NCBI GenBank assembly: GCA_947044365.1
Contig: OX345636.1
Span: 21,430,548-21,494,547, forward strand
Reading direction: 5' to 3'
DNA from: Petrosia ficiformis
Taxonomy: Eukaryota; Porifera; Demospongiae; Haplosclerida; Petrosiidae
Length of the DNA stretch: 64,000 bases
A program made the translations under genes and the position numbers. The notes below the pieces were generated by a model that did no database searches, was not told the origin of the DNA, and saw only the letters and a list, made by a program, of their open reading frames with translations. Positions within the stretch are counted from its first letter, which is position 1, and each line of letters starts with the position of its first letter. Shown piece by piece: positions 10,628 through 21,390 of the stretch.

Positions 10628-10941
10628 TGCTTCCAAGCTCTACACCGGAATCAAAACAAAGTAGCAATCTTCTTTTATTTATCATGATCAGTGTCAGTAT
10701 AGCTGGTGTGATTCTGCTTTTAATTACTATAGTTATATGCATTACGGTGTATAAACTTTATAAAATGATATATAAAGAAAGAAATTTGCCTGCAGCAAAT
10801 ACAGTGGAATTATCTCAGAATGAATCTTATGGTCTTGCTACTGTTGCACATAATGCTACTATTAAAAGAAGCGAAAATCCTCCATCTGTGATTTATGAAG
10901 AAATTAATCCTGAAACTGTTTATGAGCAGATTAATTTTTAA
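10628..10941 (+). CDS. Gene A last exon: membrane helix and tyrosine-motif cytoplasmic tail
   Basis: It begins after TTTTCATAG in phase 1 and ends at a TAA. It encodes a short S/T/P stalk (LPSSTPESKQSS), one hydrophobic helix (roughly LLLFIMISVSIAGVILLLIT and onward) and a basic stop-transfer region (KLYKMIYKER). The cytoplasmic tail of about 60 residues contains ESYGLATV, VIYEEI (10888-10905) and TVYEQI (10915-10932). YEEI matches the known Src-family SH2 ligand consensus; the YEEI/YEQI pair is separated by five residues, one short of a standard ITAM. The protein is therefore predicted to be a type I single-pass membrane protein with extracellular Calx-beta repeats. Paralogue: 18887-19252 in gene B. 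Confidence 0.85.
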
Positions 10942-11225
10942 TACATTAATTTTGGTTAATCAATGTCAGTTAGTTTATAGTTATACAGCTAACACATGGG
11001 AAGGTGTAACAATAATGCTATGATTATACATAACATAGCAGGTTTTGTTAATGCTTTTATAATAAATGTCTTCATGTTATAAGTTTATACATAAAATTAG
11101 AAGTTTACGATTTCACTATAAACATAATAAAGAAGGACACTATGAATCTTCAGATATAATAGCATGCCATTTATGATTATTAATGTTAATTATTAATTTT
11201 ATACCATTTCCAATGGATAATCATT
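10942..11225 (+). other. Gene A 3' untranslated region
   Basis: AT-rich sequence after the stop codon. The part around 11125-11215 is also present at 19190-19275, where a deletion in gene B has joined it to the coding frame. Confidence 0.6.
11061..11066 (+). promoter_or_regulatory. Candidate polyadenylation signal of gene A
   Basis: AATAAA lies 120 bases after the gene A stop codon. It is the first canonical hexamer downstream; use is inferred. Confidence 0.45.
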
Positions 11226-11239
11226 TTCAGAAAGCATGA

Positions 11240-11672
11240 GATTAGTTTTATCACCAGTTTGTGCAGTTTAGCTGAGAGCTGTGGCTACGGAGCAATGAAA
11301 GATTAAATGATTAGGGACCGTATAGTAGTCGGTATTCAAGATAATTCCCTGTCAGAACGTATGCAGATGGACTCAGACTTAACACTAGAGAAGGCTAAAC
11401 GAATGGTGAGACAGCGAGAGGCCGTCTATATATGAACATCAAGAAATTCTCAAGAAAAACCAAGGTGAAAGGTCCCAGGAATGTGAGAAGTCTGCAGTGA
11501 ATTTCCTCGGATGCACCTATCAAAACAAACAACCCCAAAGACCGCCCTTACGGAGAAAGTCAAAGCCAAACTATCAAAACAGATGTTCTAGATCAGAGGC
11601 AGTGTGCCATACATGCCAAAAGAAAGGGCATTACAGTTCTCAATGCTTCTCAAAATCAGTTGCTGCTTAAAA
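11240..11672 (+). pseudogene. Ty3/Gypsy-type gag relic with zinc knuckle
   Basis: One frame reads RIVVGIQDNSLSERMQMDSD followed by LEKAKRMVRQREAV, a block typical of Gypsy-like gag. After an in-frame stop and frame changes it resumes and ends in CHTCQKKGHYSSQC, a C-x2-C-x4-H-x4-C nucleic-acid-binding knuckle. No protease or polymerase follows, and no LTRs were recognised. It sits just downstream of gene A. Confidence 0.75.
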
Positions 11673-11679
11673 TGCACAC

Positions 11680-12330
11680 ATGTGCTAGCTACATAATAAG
11701 CGTTTCATAAAGGAATTTTATGTGGGGGAGAAATAATAGAAGATTATGCAAAAGTGAATTATTTATATATTTCCTGAGTACAGAGGTCTAAATAATCATC
11801 ACTTTCAAATACCACAATGGTTTAACAACTGCCTTATAATATGGGACTTTGGGAGAGGGAAACAAGCTCTGGGTGGGGGAAATTATGTGTATATAAATAA
11901 TTATGTACATGTATGTACATATGATGTACACATGCGTACAACTATATATATGTACATATGTACAAATATACTTGTACATCTATTCCTACACATATGGTAC
12001 ATGCTGTATGTAGTTAATTTCAGACTTAAAATTGTAATTATCATTAGCTACATTCAACTAATCCTAATTACAACTTAATTGTTAAAGGATGTATGCAACT
12101 ATGTACTAGTCTTGTCCCCAGTTGCATCTACTATGTATGTGGAGACTGGAGAGGTGTCTGTTGGCTTTCTTGGTTGTGCTGACTCAGCATGTCATGCGAT
12201 TATAATTTTTATCGTGCTGATGGAAAATATCAGAGTAAAACATTCATCCTGTGGCTTAGTAGTACAGATCTAGCTAAGATTTTTGCAGTATGGTATAGGT
12301 TACTTGTGGAAATTACAAGAGGAGACACAA
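11680..12330 (+). repeat. Duplicated segment (copy 1; copy 2 at 23500-24560)
   Basis: Colinear with 23500-24086 plus 24495-24560, including AATACCACAATGGTTTAACA, the GGGACTTTGGGAGAGG block and the GGAGACTGGAGAGGTGTCTG block. It is free of the MITE at 24087-24494, so it provides the empty site for that element. Confidence 0.8.
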
Positions 12331-12361
12331 CCAGTGATATTACTATTTTGGATGATGATGG
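12130..12361 (+). pseudogene. Decayed Calx-beta exon region (5' relic of gene B)
   Basis: The end reads GDTTSDITILDDD before a GTCAG donor-like site, almost the same as the end of the exon at 55664-55758. The part before it (STMYVETGEVSVGFLGCADS in another frame) could be a degenerate first half-domain. Frames do not join, so it is treated as a relic. The matching segment at 23950-24560 is decayed further. Confidence 0.45.
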
Positions 12362-12369
12362 TCAGTTAC

Positions 12370-13807
12370 AAATTTGGTGTATTTTATTGTGTAAATAATT
12401 TAGGACTGTGGTGATTAATCGATTAATTGATTAATCAATTGATAATGAAAAGTCTTCTGATTATTGATTTTAAGTCTGTGATATCGATTATGCTAATTAT
12501 TCCAAAGATATACTTTCAAGCATACGACAACAAATAATGTACAATATGGAAGTGACAGGAAGGCTTTTTCATCATCAAATAGGAGGAGTTTCCTGCATTA
12601 ATAGACTTAATTGACCTAATTACTTCTACTGATTTTAATCGATTGTCAATTGATTTGAAGTTAGTGATAATTGATTTCAGAATCTCTACCAATTAGTAAA
12701 TATCATTCAGGAAAATCAGTATAACTATTACAATAATATTAGGTATTATAATTAGTCATGTGACAGAATGGAATTGTGACTGAATATTCATGGTAGAAAA
12801 TGAATAATATTTATATGAATGCACTTGTGGTGTACAACCTATGCCTCAAGTGTGAAGTGTGTTTGGAAATAAACATTCACAATTATTACTGACGAAACAT
12901 AATTGCAGGCAATACTGTAAATAAATTAATTGATAATTATAAATAATATATATAATTATATTAAAAATATATAGGATTTATATAAATTGTTTGTGTCTTA
13001 AAAGTTACCCTCCAGTCCTAGTGCAAGTAGAACACTAAAAGCAACCTTTACATAGTTTGTGGCTTGATCAATAAATAGATGGAGCTAGAAAGTGACCATC
13101 ATAGCAGAAAGCTTACTCGATTGTAACCACCACTACTGCAATTGTACTTGATTTCAAGCAGTACTTCAATTAAATACCCATCAAGTTATGTTTCCATTTA
13201 TTTGTTTGCTATCAGACGTCTTCTGGAGATAAGGAAACAGTAACTGTGAGTTATAGAAATTGTCATAATTGCCGAAAGGTTTTAGGAAACGTCTTTTGTC
13301 CTTGTATAATTTGAAGTCTGTTACTAGCTCCTTTGAAGTGCCAATGACATTAGTTTAAAATATCAGCATTTTCAGTTTGGAATATTTTTTCCTGAAATCA
13401 TGAATTTTAGGCAAAGGTGAAATGTTTAAATGCAGTACACATAACTCTTCTTTGCATACACAAAAAAGCTACAATACAATGAGAGAACCTAGAGTAGTTT
13501 ATATCAACTTGGCATGTGTATGACAGTTGTAGTTTTAAATTGACATCACCCCTCATGAATCAGAATTATTAAGGAGGTAGAAATTTTGTGTTTGCATCAT
13601 GTTTTCTCCAGGTCTGGACTGGCTATACCACTGATGCAGTCCTTAATATTTGTTTGTTTAATACAGTTATGTGTTTTGTTTTGCATACTGCATCTGAATT
13701 GATGTGCCAGTAATCATAGATTTTATTGATGACATGACATCACACACACAATTAATATATTAGTTCACATCATAATAAAATAATATTATTCTGTTATCAT
13801 CATTTAG
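12370..13807. other. AT-rich intron or intergenic stretch without a gene
   Basis: No coding signal was recognised. 12415-12680 has repeated ATTAATCGATTAAT-like words in both orientations. 13195-13350 (CAGTAACTGTGAGTTATAGA and following) is a dispersed repeat also found at about 59730-59880. Confidence 0.6.
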
Positions 13808-13972
13808 CACCGAGACTTACTCCAGCAATAAACCCAGACACTGGAACTATAAACTACATTGTTAATAAAAATGCTGGATCTGTGACTGTATGTTTGATGA
13901 AGGACCTTTTGACTACTGTTGATTTCACAGTGACATTTATAGCACAAGAAAAAACACCACCTGATGCAACAT
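13808..13972 (+). pseudogene. Gene B exon: N-terminal half of a Calx-beta domain
   Basis: A 165-base phase 1-1 exon: INPDTGTINYIVNKNAGSVT leading to CLMKDLL, then a FIAQEKTPPDAT end. Its own frame is open. Closest relative is 60391-60555 in gene C. Confidence 0.8.
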
Positions 13973-14501
13973 GTAAGTTCTAGTCTAGCATTCACTAATG
14001 ATATTTTCATTGTTATGAATACTGCAATGGGGTAGTACAATATATTATATGAATAAGGATTTCAAGTATGCAATGTTACCAGAGGAAAAAAACAAATTCA
14101 TGGTTTGTAAATTTTTGGAATATTACTAACCATGAAACTCAAGAGTTCATATTAACTATGTGTGAGTTGCTTTAGTATTGAAAGTTAGACATCATTACTA
14201 TTTAATGTGGCAAACATTGTAGTAATGAGTAAACATTTTAATTATAATTATTTATCACTAAATTATGTCCATAGAATTTAGTTAGCTTTCAATTATTAAT
14301 TGAGAAAACAAACAAAATCACAATAATTGATAAGTCTTTATTATGATCATCTTTGTTGATTGGAAAACCTATTAATTTACTAAGAAACAGAGAAAGAAAA
14401 TAATTACGATGATATTATGGAAATTATAATTATTTATATTCTTGCACTAAAAATGAGATCCATTTTAATTATTCAGTTTTTGTTCTAAATCTTCTACACA
14501 G

Positions 14502-14693
14502 CCCCAGAAGATTTCACAGCAGAAGCGAAACAGGTCACCTTCCTTGCCAATGCTAACATGACTTGTGAAACATTCAACATCACAAATGATCAGATAGATG
14601 AAGAAGACAAATCATTTGAGATATCATTCACTGTTCCAGCTGGTATTATACCACCATCTACCAATCCAATGGTTACTATTATTGATGATGAGA
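14502..14693 (+). pseudogene. Gene B exon: C-terminal half of the same Calx-beta domain
   Basis: A 192-base phase 1-1 exon starting PEDFTAEAKQVTFLANANMT and ending VTIIDDE before GTAAGT. Open by itself; paralogous to 62891-63082 and 1-131. Confidence 0.82.
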
Positions 14694-15687
14694 GTAAGTT
14701 AATAATGCAATTGATAATGAAATATATTTTAATTGAGATCGAAAGGAAAAAAGGGAAGTTCCTAAAATTGATTAAAAATATTACTTGGGAGGTTGGATAT
14801 TGATACTGAAGTTACAATTTGTCATATTTGACTTGGAAAAAGTGCTTAAATATCAGAAACAGTTGTAACTTTATGATTCTTTTCCAAATGAATGAAATTA
14901 TCATTCATCAGCATCATAAGAAGAAATAGGGAGGCTATTGGTTGTATATTTCCTTCTTGGCAACTGGAGGAAGAAAGGCCATAGACACTTTATGTTGGTG
15001 GTCACATTATGTTTGTAGAGGGCTTCCAAACTATGCATCCAAAGTCTGTGTATTCAAATACAAAATTCTAATAATAAAAAGTGTTTTTTAAAAGCCTTGT
15101 ATGCACTCTGACACCCTAGCTCTCCCTTCAACCATAAGAGCTCCTCTTTATGAGAATTTATTGGTCTGGCCTGCTTTAGTTTAGTTCTTTTTTTTGTGGA
15201 GACTTTTCATTCGGCGTACACTATTTGGCGAAGGAGACCAAAGCAGGCATTGTTTAGACTGTGAGGGTTGACATCTAATCTTGGTGGCTATTCAATACCA
15301 TCTTTCTTCTTTCTAGTTTCAATGAAATATTTTCCTAGCCAGTAAGCAAAATCTTCTGCAGGCATGGACAACAAAGGTGCATCAACAGAGCACTTACCAT
15401 CACTACTTAGGGAACAGGGACATGTTGCCCAGTCACTCCAAACCACTCAGTCAGTTGCGCTCTTAGTCTTGTTTGGAATAGATGTTAAATGTAGAATTTC
15501 TTCCATACTCATCAGTAGCTGCATCACACCAAAAGGAGACACTACCATCACTACTCTTTCTCTGACCACCGACAGTACAAAATTTTTTTTTGACGTCCTT
15601 TATTTGAGATTACTTAATGCACGTGGGAAATGAGTGCATTATATAAATTGATCATTTATCTGTCCACTTATTCTTACTTATACCATA

Positions 15688-16242
15688 GTCTCGCGAGCCA
15701 GACTCCTCCCATGTTTGAGATCGGATGACGGGGAGGGAGTCTGGTATATCGAGTTGACTTTTCTGTCCCAGCTAAGGAATTTGATCACAGGTGTTAGTAT
15801 GAAAATTAGACCACATGTAAACTGTGAATTATTATACTATATCTGTGTTAAAAAGTAAGATAGCTAATGAACAAATTTTACTAAGAATTTGGGGTTATTT
15901 TGAAGATGAGGCAGAAAGAAGCAGTAGCTGTGACGTTTCACAGGAATTGATGCACTCTTTTGCCTACAGACCAGATTTGGGAAGTCTCTCCATTCCCCAC
16001 AGTTTATAATCGTTTTTATAATCTTCCAGGAACATCGTATGTAGTTTAAAAAAAATAAAAGAGTAACAATAACAGTTTTAAAAAACAGTGCACTTTCACA
16101 CGCCATCTTCTAACGAGTAATAACGATATTCACAGTTTACATGTTATCTAATTCCATACCAACACCTGCGGCCAAATTTGATTGACCAGACTCACTCCCC
16201 ACCATCCGATCTCAAAAAGGGGAAGAATCTGGCTCGCGAGAC
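15688..16242. mobile_element. MITE with GTCTCGCGAGCC ends in a gene B intron
   Basis: The left end GTCTCGCGAGCCAGACTC and right end GGCTCGCGAGAC are inverted, with further inverted matches inward (GATCGGATGACGGGGAGGGA against CCCCACCATCCGATCTC). TA adjoins both ends, and ACTTATACCATA occurs on both outer flanks. No coding capacity. Related ends occur at 28289-28667 and 54308. Confidence 0.75.
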
Positions 16243-17384
16243 TAACTTATACCATAGCACTTACCTGGCATTTCTCGTTGTGACCAAATCCAAAGATAAT
16301 TTAGCACAAACTAAACTGAATATTCTTTACACGTTTTCCACAAAATTAGCTAACCAATCCAAAACCAATAAGTGGAAAATATCTGTTAATGTGACATGTA
16401 AACTGACTGATTTCCAAATGCTCAAATTGCTATTTTCCTGAATAAGTTTGATTTTTGTATATTGAAAGGTGTTCTCTCAAGCTAAGCAAGTTATATAGAA
16501 GCTGAAAATATTAAACCAAAGACCTATCAATTGTCACTACTCATGAAGTGTCTGTTTATGCACACCATTTCAAAAATTACCAAAGGGTTGGGTAATCTTC
16601 CAAATTATGGCATACTATGAAAGTACAGAACCACTGCATCTACATAATTATGCATGGAATCTGGTATATATTTGAGCTTATTAAGTAATCCCTTACCACT
16701 GCAGTTGTAGTGGAGGGTTACTATAGTCATTTCATGTGTCTATTTGATTCTCACAGTTATCATTTAAATGTTCATCTGTCCATAATTCACATAATGTATA
16801 TGTATAATGTATTTTCTCCTCACTTTTTAAAGTGGCTTGTATCTGGTTTTTACCGGGTGGTTCTATGCTTGAAGTTGAGATTCTATTTTCTATTACAAAG
16901 ATAATTAATTATACAGTTCTGGAATTTCTAATTGGTCTTAACTCAGAGTGGGTTTAATAAAGTTTGAATGTCTTTGGATTAATGGATTTTGTGAAGTCAG
17001 TTTACCGTAATTATTAACAACTAAACAGGGAGGGAAGAAGATTGGTTTTGAAACACATGAGAAAGAATCTTCTCAACGATGAGTATAATTATAAAAATAA
17101 TGATCATAGTGGGTTATTCATCCTGATATTTTTTTTAGCTTTGCTGAAATATCCAACTGCTAATAACATTAAATTCTATTCAATGTCCATTTAAACCATC
17201 TACCCAGCTACTCCAATGGTAAATGATGAGTGAGTTATAAACTCTTATTGATTCAGTCAATTACTAACTGATAGCAGATACCATTATCATCCATTTGTAC
17301 AGTGTATTGCTATTTTTTTTACTTCACTACTAAAATTTGTTATTTTTTTCCTTTCACATTCTACTATTTCCTCTAATTAATTAG

Positions 17385-17534
17385 GTTCAAGTGTCAACTT
17401 CACTCAACAAACTTACTTTGGTGAAGAAGGAGGGGTAGCTGAAGTGTGTCTTATGCTAAGCAATCAGCTTAACATGGAAACCTCTGTTATATTGACAATC
17501 AGTAATTCTGTTATAGGATATGATGATGCAGAAT
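17385..17534 (+). pseudogene. Gene B exon: N-terminal Calx-beta half
   Basis: A 150-base copy of 304-453, reading FTQQTYFGEEGGVAEVCLML, flanked by AATTAG and GTGAGC. Open by itself. Confidence 0.8.
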
Positions 17535-17617
17535 GTGAGCTTCATTATTGTATGACTAATAGCCTACATTACAAAGTATTGAAAATACATTATTTTAATT
17601 ATTGTTATATCCCATAG

Positions 17618-17816
17618 ATGATGATTATTTTGGTGTGGTGACTGTCATACCATTTGTACCTCCTAGTCAGATGTCATGTTTTAATATAATCTTCCCTGGA
17701 GACACGGAATATGAATTTGACGAAGCAATTAAGTTGACAATTGATACTACTAGTATATAGCCTTTTAAATCCTGGTACTATTACTGAAGCTGATGTTATT
17801 ATCACTGACGATGATA
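17618..17816 (+). pseudogene. Gene B exon with frameshift and stop
   Basis: A copy of 539-733 that is 199 instead of 195 bases. Around 17749-17770 the sequence ACTACTAGTATATAGCC replaces ACTACTGGTAGTGG, creating a TAG stop and shifting the frame so that the closing VIITDDD strand is lost. Confidence 0.88.
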
Positions 17817-17883
17817 GTAAGATAACACCAACATAATAATATGCTAATAATTATGCATTATTATTACTATATATTGCATTCAG

Positions 17884-18039
17884 AACCACAAATCAGAGGT
17901 AATAATACTGAAATATTTGAAAACAGAAGTCCAGTTTGTGTGTGTGTTGATTTAAGGGGAGCTACACAGAGTACAGGCCAAGATTTAACAATCACATTCA
18001 CTCCTCAATTGAAACCTTCAGCAGCAAACCAAGCAACAC
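17884..18039 (+). pseudogene. Gene B exon with mutated splice donor
   Basis: A 156-base copy of 801-956. The three other copies end CAACAC followed by GTAAGA; here it is followed by ATAAGA, so the GT is lost. Read-through would stop at about 18110. Confidence 0.85.
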
Positions 18040-18201
18040 ATAAGAATATGAAATTGTACATGTATTTTATAATTATTGAGTTTAGCTCCTTTATTCCTCA
18101 CACCATCTAATTACATCTCTCACTTCATAATACAGTAACTAATGAATAGCTGTTTTGATTAATTATGTTTGACTGAAACATCAACATATTTTTCATTTCA
18201 G

Positions 18202-18408
18202 CTGATGAAGATTTTGCAAGTACAGTGTTCACAGAGGTAATACAACCTGGACAAACAGGAGTTTGTGGGGATATTATTATTGTAAATGACAGAGTAGAAG
18301 AAGGAGATGCAGAATTCTGTGTACAATTAAGTTCAGATAATGATGATATTGATTTTGGAAGTGAACCATGTGATATTTGTGTCACTATAATGGACCCAAC
18401 AGAAAGAG
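18202..18408 (+). pseudogene. Gene B exon: C-terminal half of the last Calx-beta domain
   Basis: A 207-base copy of 5971-6177, open by itself, ending ICVTIMDPTERG before GTTTGT. Confidence 0.82.
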
Positions 18409-18886
18409 GTTTGTGAGTCTGTACTGTGTAGTAATGTATGATGTCATTTACATATAAAATATATACATGGAAATTGATATAATGGTGGTAGGGAATTTAG
18501 CTCCTCTGTGAAGTTGCCTGAAGATTGTATAATTTGGCTCCTATGCTAGCCTTCTGTGTTAGTCCTATTCCAACTTTGTTTGCATACTTTTGAGGTTTTT
18601 CCATTCCTACAATCCTACAGTACATCAGGGGAGGTGACAAGTAAGTAAAAATGGGGGTGCTGAAGACTGTTTGTCAATTGCATGTTTCATATACCATCTA
18701 TAGTTTAAAAAAAACATACATGCACTTGAATAAATTATCTCTTCTCATCCTAACTCGGCTTATCATAAAAAGATCCTTTCTGTGATCATTAATACACAAA
18801 CTACTGGATATGTTTAAATGTTCTGTGTTCTATTTGTTTAGCCCAACAAACCCAATAGTAAAATTTTTCATCTTTTCTTTTCATAG

Positions 18887-19252
18887 TGCTTCCAAGCTCT
18901 ACACCGGAATCAAAACAAAGTAGCAATCTTCTTATATTTATATATCAGTATGAGTATAGCTGGTGTGATTCTGCTTTTGATTACTATAGTTATATGTATT
19001 ACAGTTTATAAACTATATAAAATGATATATAAAGAAAGACATTTGCCTGCTGCAAATGCAGTGGAACTATCTTATGGTCTTGCTACTATTGAGAATGTAG
19101 CATATAATGCTACTATTAATAGGAATGAAAACTCTCCATCTCCTGTGATTTATGAAGAAATTAATTCATTATTCACTATAAACATAATAAAGAAGGACAC
19201 TATAAACATAATAAAGAAGGACACTATGAATCCTGCCATTTATGATTATTAA
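18887..19252 (+). pseudogene. Gene B membrane/tail exon, frameshifted, with tail fused to former 3' UTR
   Basis: Same start as 10628 (LPSSTPESKQSS), but two bases are missing before the helix, so the membrane segment (SIAGVILLLITIVICITVYK) is in another frame. The tail keeps VIYEEI (to 19162) but lacks the second YEQI motif; instead it runs into NIIKKDT repeated twice and ends AIYDY, sequence that is 3' UTR in gene A. Confidence 0.8.
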
Positions 19253-21390
19253 TGTTAATTATTAATTTTATACTATTTCCAATGGACAATCATTCACGAT
19301 AGTAATTTTTTGCTATTCTATATAGTTCATCAAAATGTGGTCCCTAGATCATGATTTAACTCTACACTTCCTATACACTATGGCGAACAGAACATGGTCC
19401 CTAGACTAGGAACAAACTCCCTATCAACCAAATCCTAAATATCTAGACCCTATGGATAAAGAAGAATAAAATTTCATACATATACATGCACATGTATGCT
19501 GTCACGCTGCAAAAGTTACATAATTATATACATGTACATGGAGACGACTGAAAGGTGTGGTTGTATATGAACACATAAATGATTATTACTTCTACATACC
19601 TGTTAGTTTGGCAAGCACATGAGGGGATGTGCTCACCAGACTACATACTACATGTAGTAGAAGACCAACCAAACCCTAGCATGTGCATTGTATATATATG
19701 TCAAGTAATAGAGTTAACCAATCAATTTACATACTTATATACACAAGTAACTATTAGTCTATTGCAGGCACATATATACAAATTCAAAGTAGATGTAGAT
19801 GCAATTAATACTATGCACATACATGTAATAATGCTTTTTTGCTCTTTGAGGTCACTTTCTGTCCATTCACCTTTATAATCCAACATCTGTGAAATGTTAT
19901 GAATGTTTTATATTATAGTTATAAAATATCAGAGAGTAACGGTAGCACTCTCTATCATCTGGTTTGGAAACTTACATAATCAGAAGTGGTTTTAGAAGTT
20001 TCAAACTTTCAGGTCACCCATGACTAGCTATAGGGCAAGTTTCGTTACAGATTAATTAATCAGGGTTTCACTCAATTATACCATTTGTATTCACATGGTC
20101 CTGATCATGACCTGGTGGGTATGAAAATTCTAAATAGTGAAATGGAGGCTCAGCTCGATGTAGATTATTAAAGGGAGTGTGATGAGAGAAAGAAGTATAT
20201 ATTTTCACACTTTTAGCTAGTTGAGCACTGTCAGACAAGAAGTTGTCAATTACTATATAATTATTATGCTTATGATATGCCAATAATTCATTATTAATTA
20301 TATAGCTATATCCTCAGTATACTTACTAACTATGATAATATATAATTATAGTTATAAATCATAATATAATGTATTTAATTTATATATAATTATATATTTA
20401 TTATATTTATTAACGAATAGATCTAATTATTATGATAAACTTTGGTCCTCCTTCTAGATCTGGACACCATATTCCTACAGAAAATACTAATGCTGTAAAT
20501 GAAATAGAATAGTGATCAACAGTCACATGTTTGATACTGACTAAAACGCAAAACAGACTGGCCTTCTCTGTTCCAGGCCATATTGATTCATTGGATAGCA
20601 TCCAACTATGAAATCAATGGTGTAGCTACTTCAACAAATTATTATATAAAATAGAATTGTGGACATTTATAGGTAATTATTGAGCAAATAACAAAATGAT
20701 ATAGTCTCACCATTGGCCACTTTACAAACAAAAACATTGTTTAGTGGATTCAAATTAAAATTTCAGTGACTATTAAATTTATAGTGTTTGTTGAGAGAAA
20801 TGACCTCTCTTCTCTTTGAGATAATTATAACACTGCATACTGTAATTCTGTTCATGAGGTACATGTAGTAACTCTATTGAGCAGCCTGAAATTGCATTAT
20901 CAACACTAGTTATTATTGATTCAAGCATGAGGTACTTCATTAATAATTCATACTTAAAATCAATTAACTATGAAACAATAATTATTGATAATGTTTTAGC
21001 AAAAAACAATGAATAAATACATGATGAAGTTTAATCTAAGCTCTTTTGACCTGATTTATTATTGCACATGTCATTGAAAGATAATTATTTTGTACATGTG
21101 TATATAGGTTCTTGTTTTTTCATGCTTTTCTTACACTAAATACTAATTAATGTATATACATTAGACAATTTGAGATATGGCTATTATTGTAGGGTTCATA
21201 TTTCTTAGTGTAGTTTGTTGAGCTTTATGAAACGTAATGATAAGTTCTGGAAAGAGAAATTTTCGACCCAAATGAAGAAACCTTCTGTAATTAAATTTCA
21301 ATAAAACTCAACAAACCACAATAAGAAATATATAAGACAGTTTCGTTTGGCTCTGCAAAAATAATTTTGTATTAATAATATATATATGTA
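19253..21390. other. Intergenic AT-rich stretch, no gene recognised
   Basis: Only short chance ORFs. 19925-19960 (AGAGAGTAACGGTAGCACTCTCT) resembles the ends of the foldback family at 48916. 20450-20560 resembles 50600-50660. 21190-21335 holds a weak inverted repeat (TAGTTTGTTGAG against CTCAACAAACCAC). Confidence 0.55.

Larger units (their letters stand above)
1..10941 (+). other. Gene A (3' part): Calx-beta repeat transmembrane protein
   Basis: Gene model made of exons 1-131, 304-453, 539-733, 801-956, 5971-6177 and 10628-10941; the 5' part lies left of the window. All junctions are GT-AG and phase 1. The exons encode the second half of one Calx-beta-like domain, two further complete domains (two exons each), then a membrane helix and cytoplasmic tail. 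Calx-beta domains are about 100-residue immunoglobulin-like folds that often bind calcium and occur in Na/Ca exchangers, integrin beta-4 and sponge aggregation factors. No frame break is visible. Two large transposons sit in introns: a long-TIR DNA element after 956 and a DIRS element after 6177. The gene is probably functional, but the joining of exons across the 5 kb and 4.4 kb introns rests on comparison with paralogous copies, not on transcripts. Confidence 0.75.
13808..19252 (+). pseudogene. Gene B: paralogue of gene A, inactivated
   Basis: Gene model from exons 13808-13972, 14502-14693, 17385-17534, 17618-17816, 17884-18039, 18202-18408 and 18887-19252, matching gene A and gene C exon by exon. 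Lesions seen directly: a net four-base gain in the fourth exon with an in-frame TAG (about 17749-17770); the donor after 18039 reads ATAAGA where the other copies have GTAAGA; and a two-base loss just before the membrane helix (about 18925-18950). An intron after 14693 has grown to 2.7 kb and holds a MITE. A truncated secreted product from the first exons is possible but not supported. Confidence 0.8.

Noticed and set aside
17150..17240. Degenerate second copy of the Calx-beta exon 14502-14693
   Set aside because: CCATCTACC...CCAATGGT...AATGATGAG similarity is short and gapped; not enough to call an exon relic.
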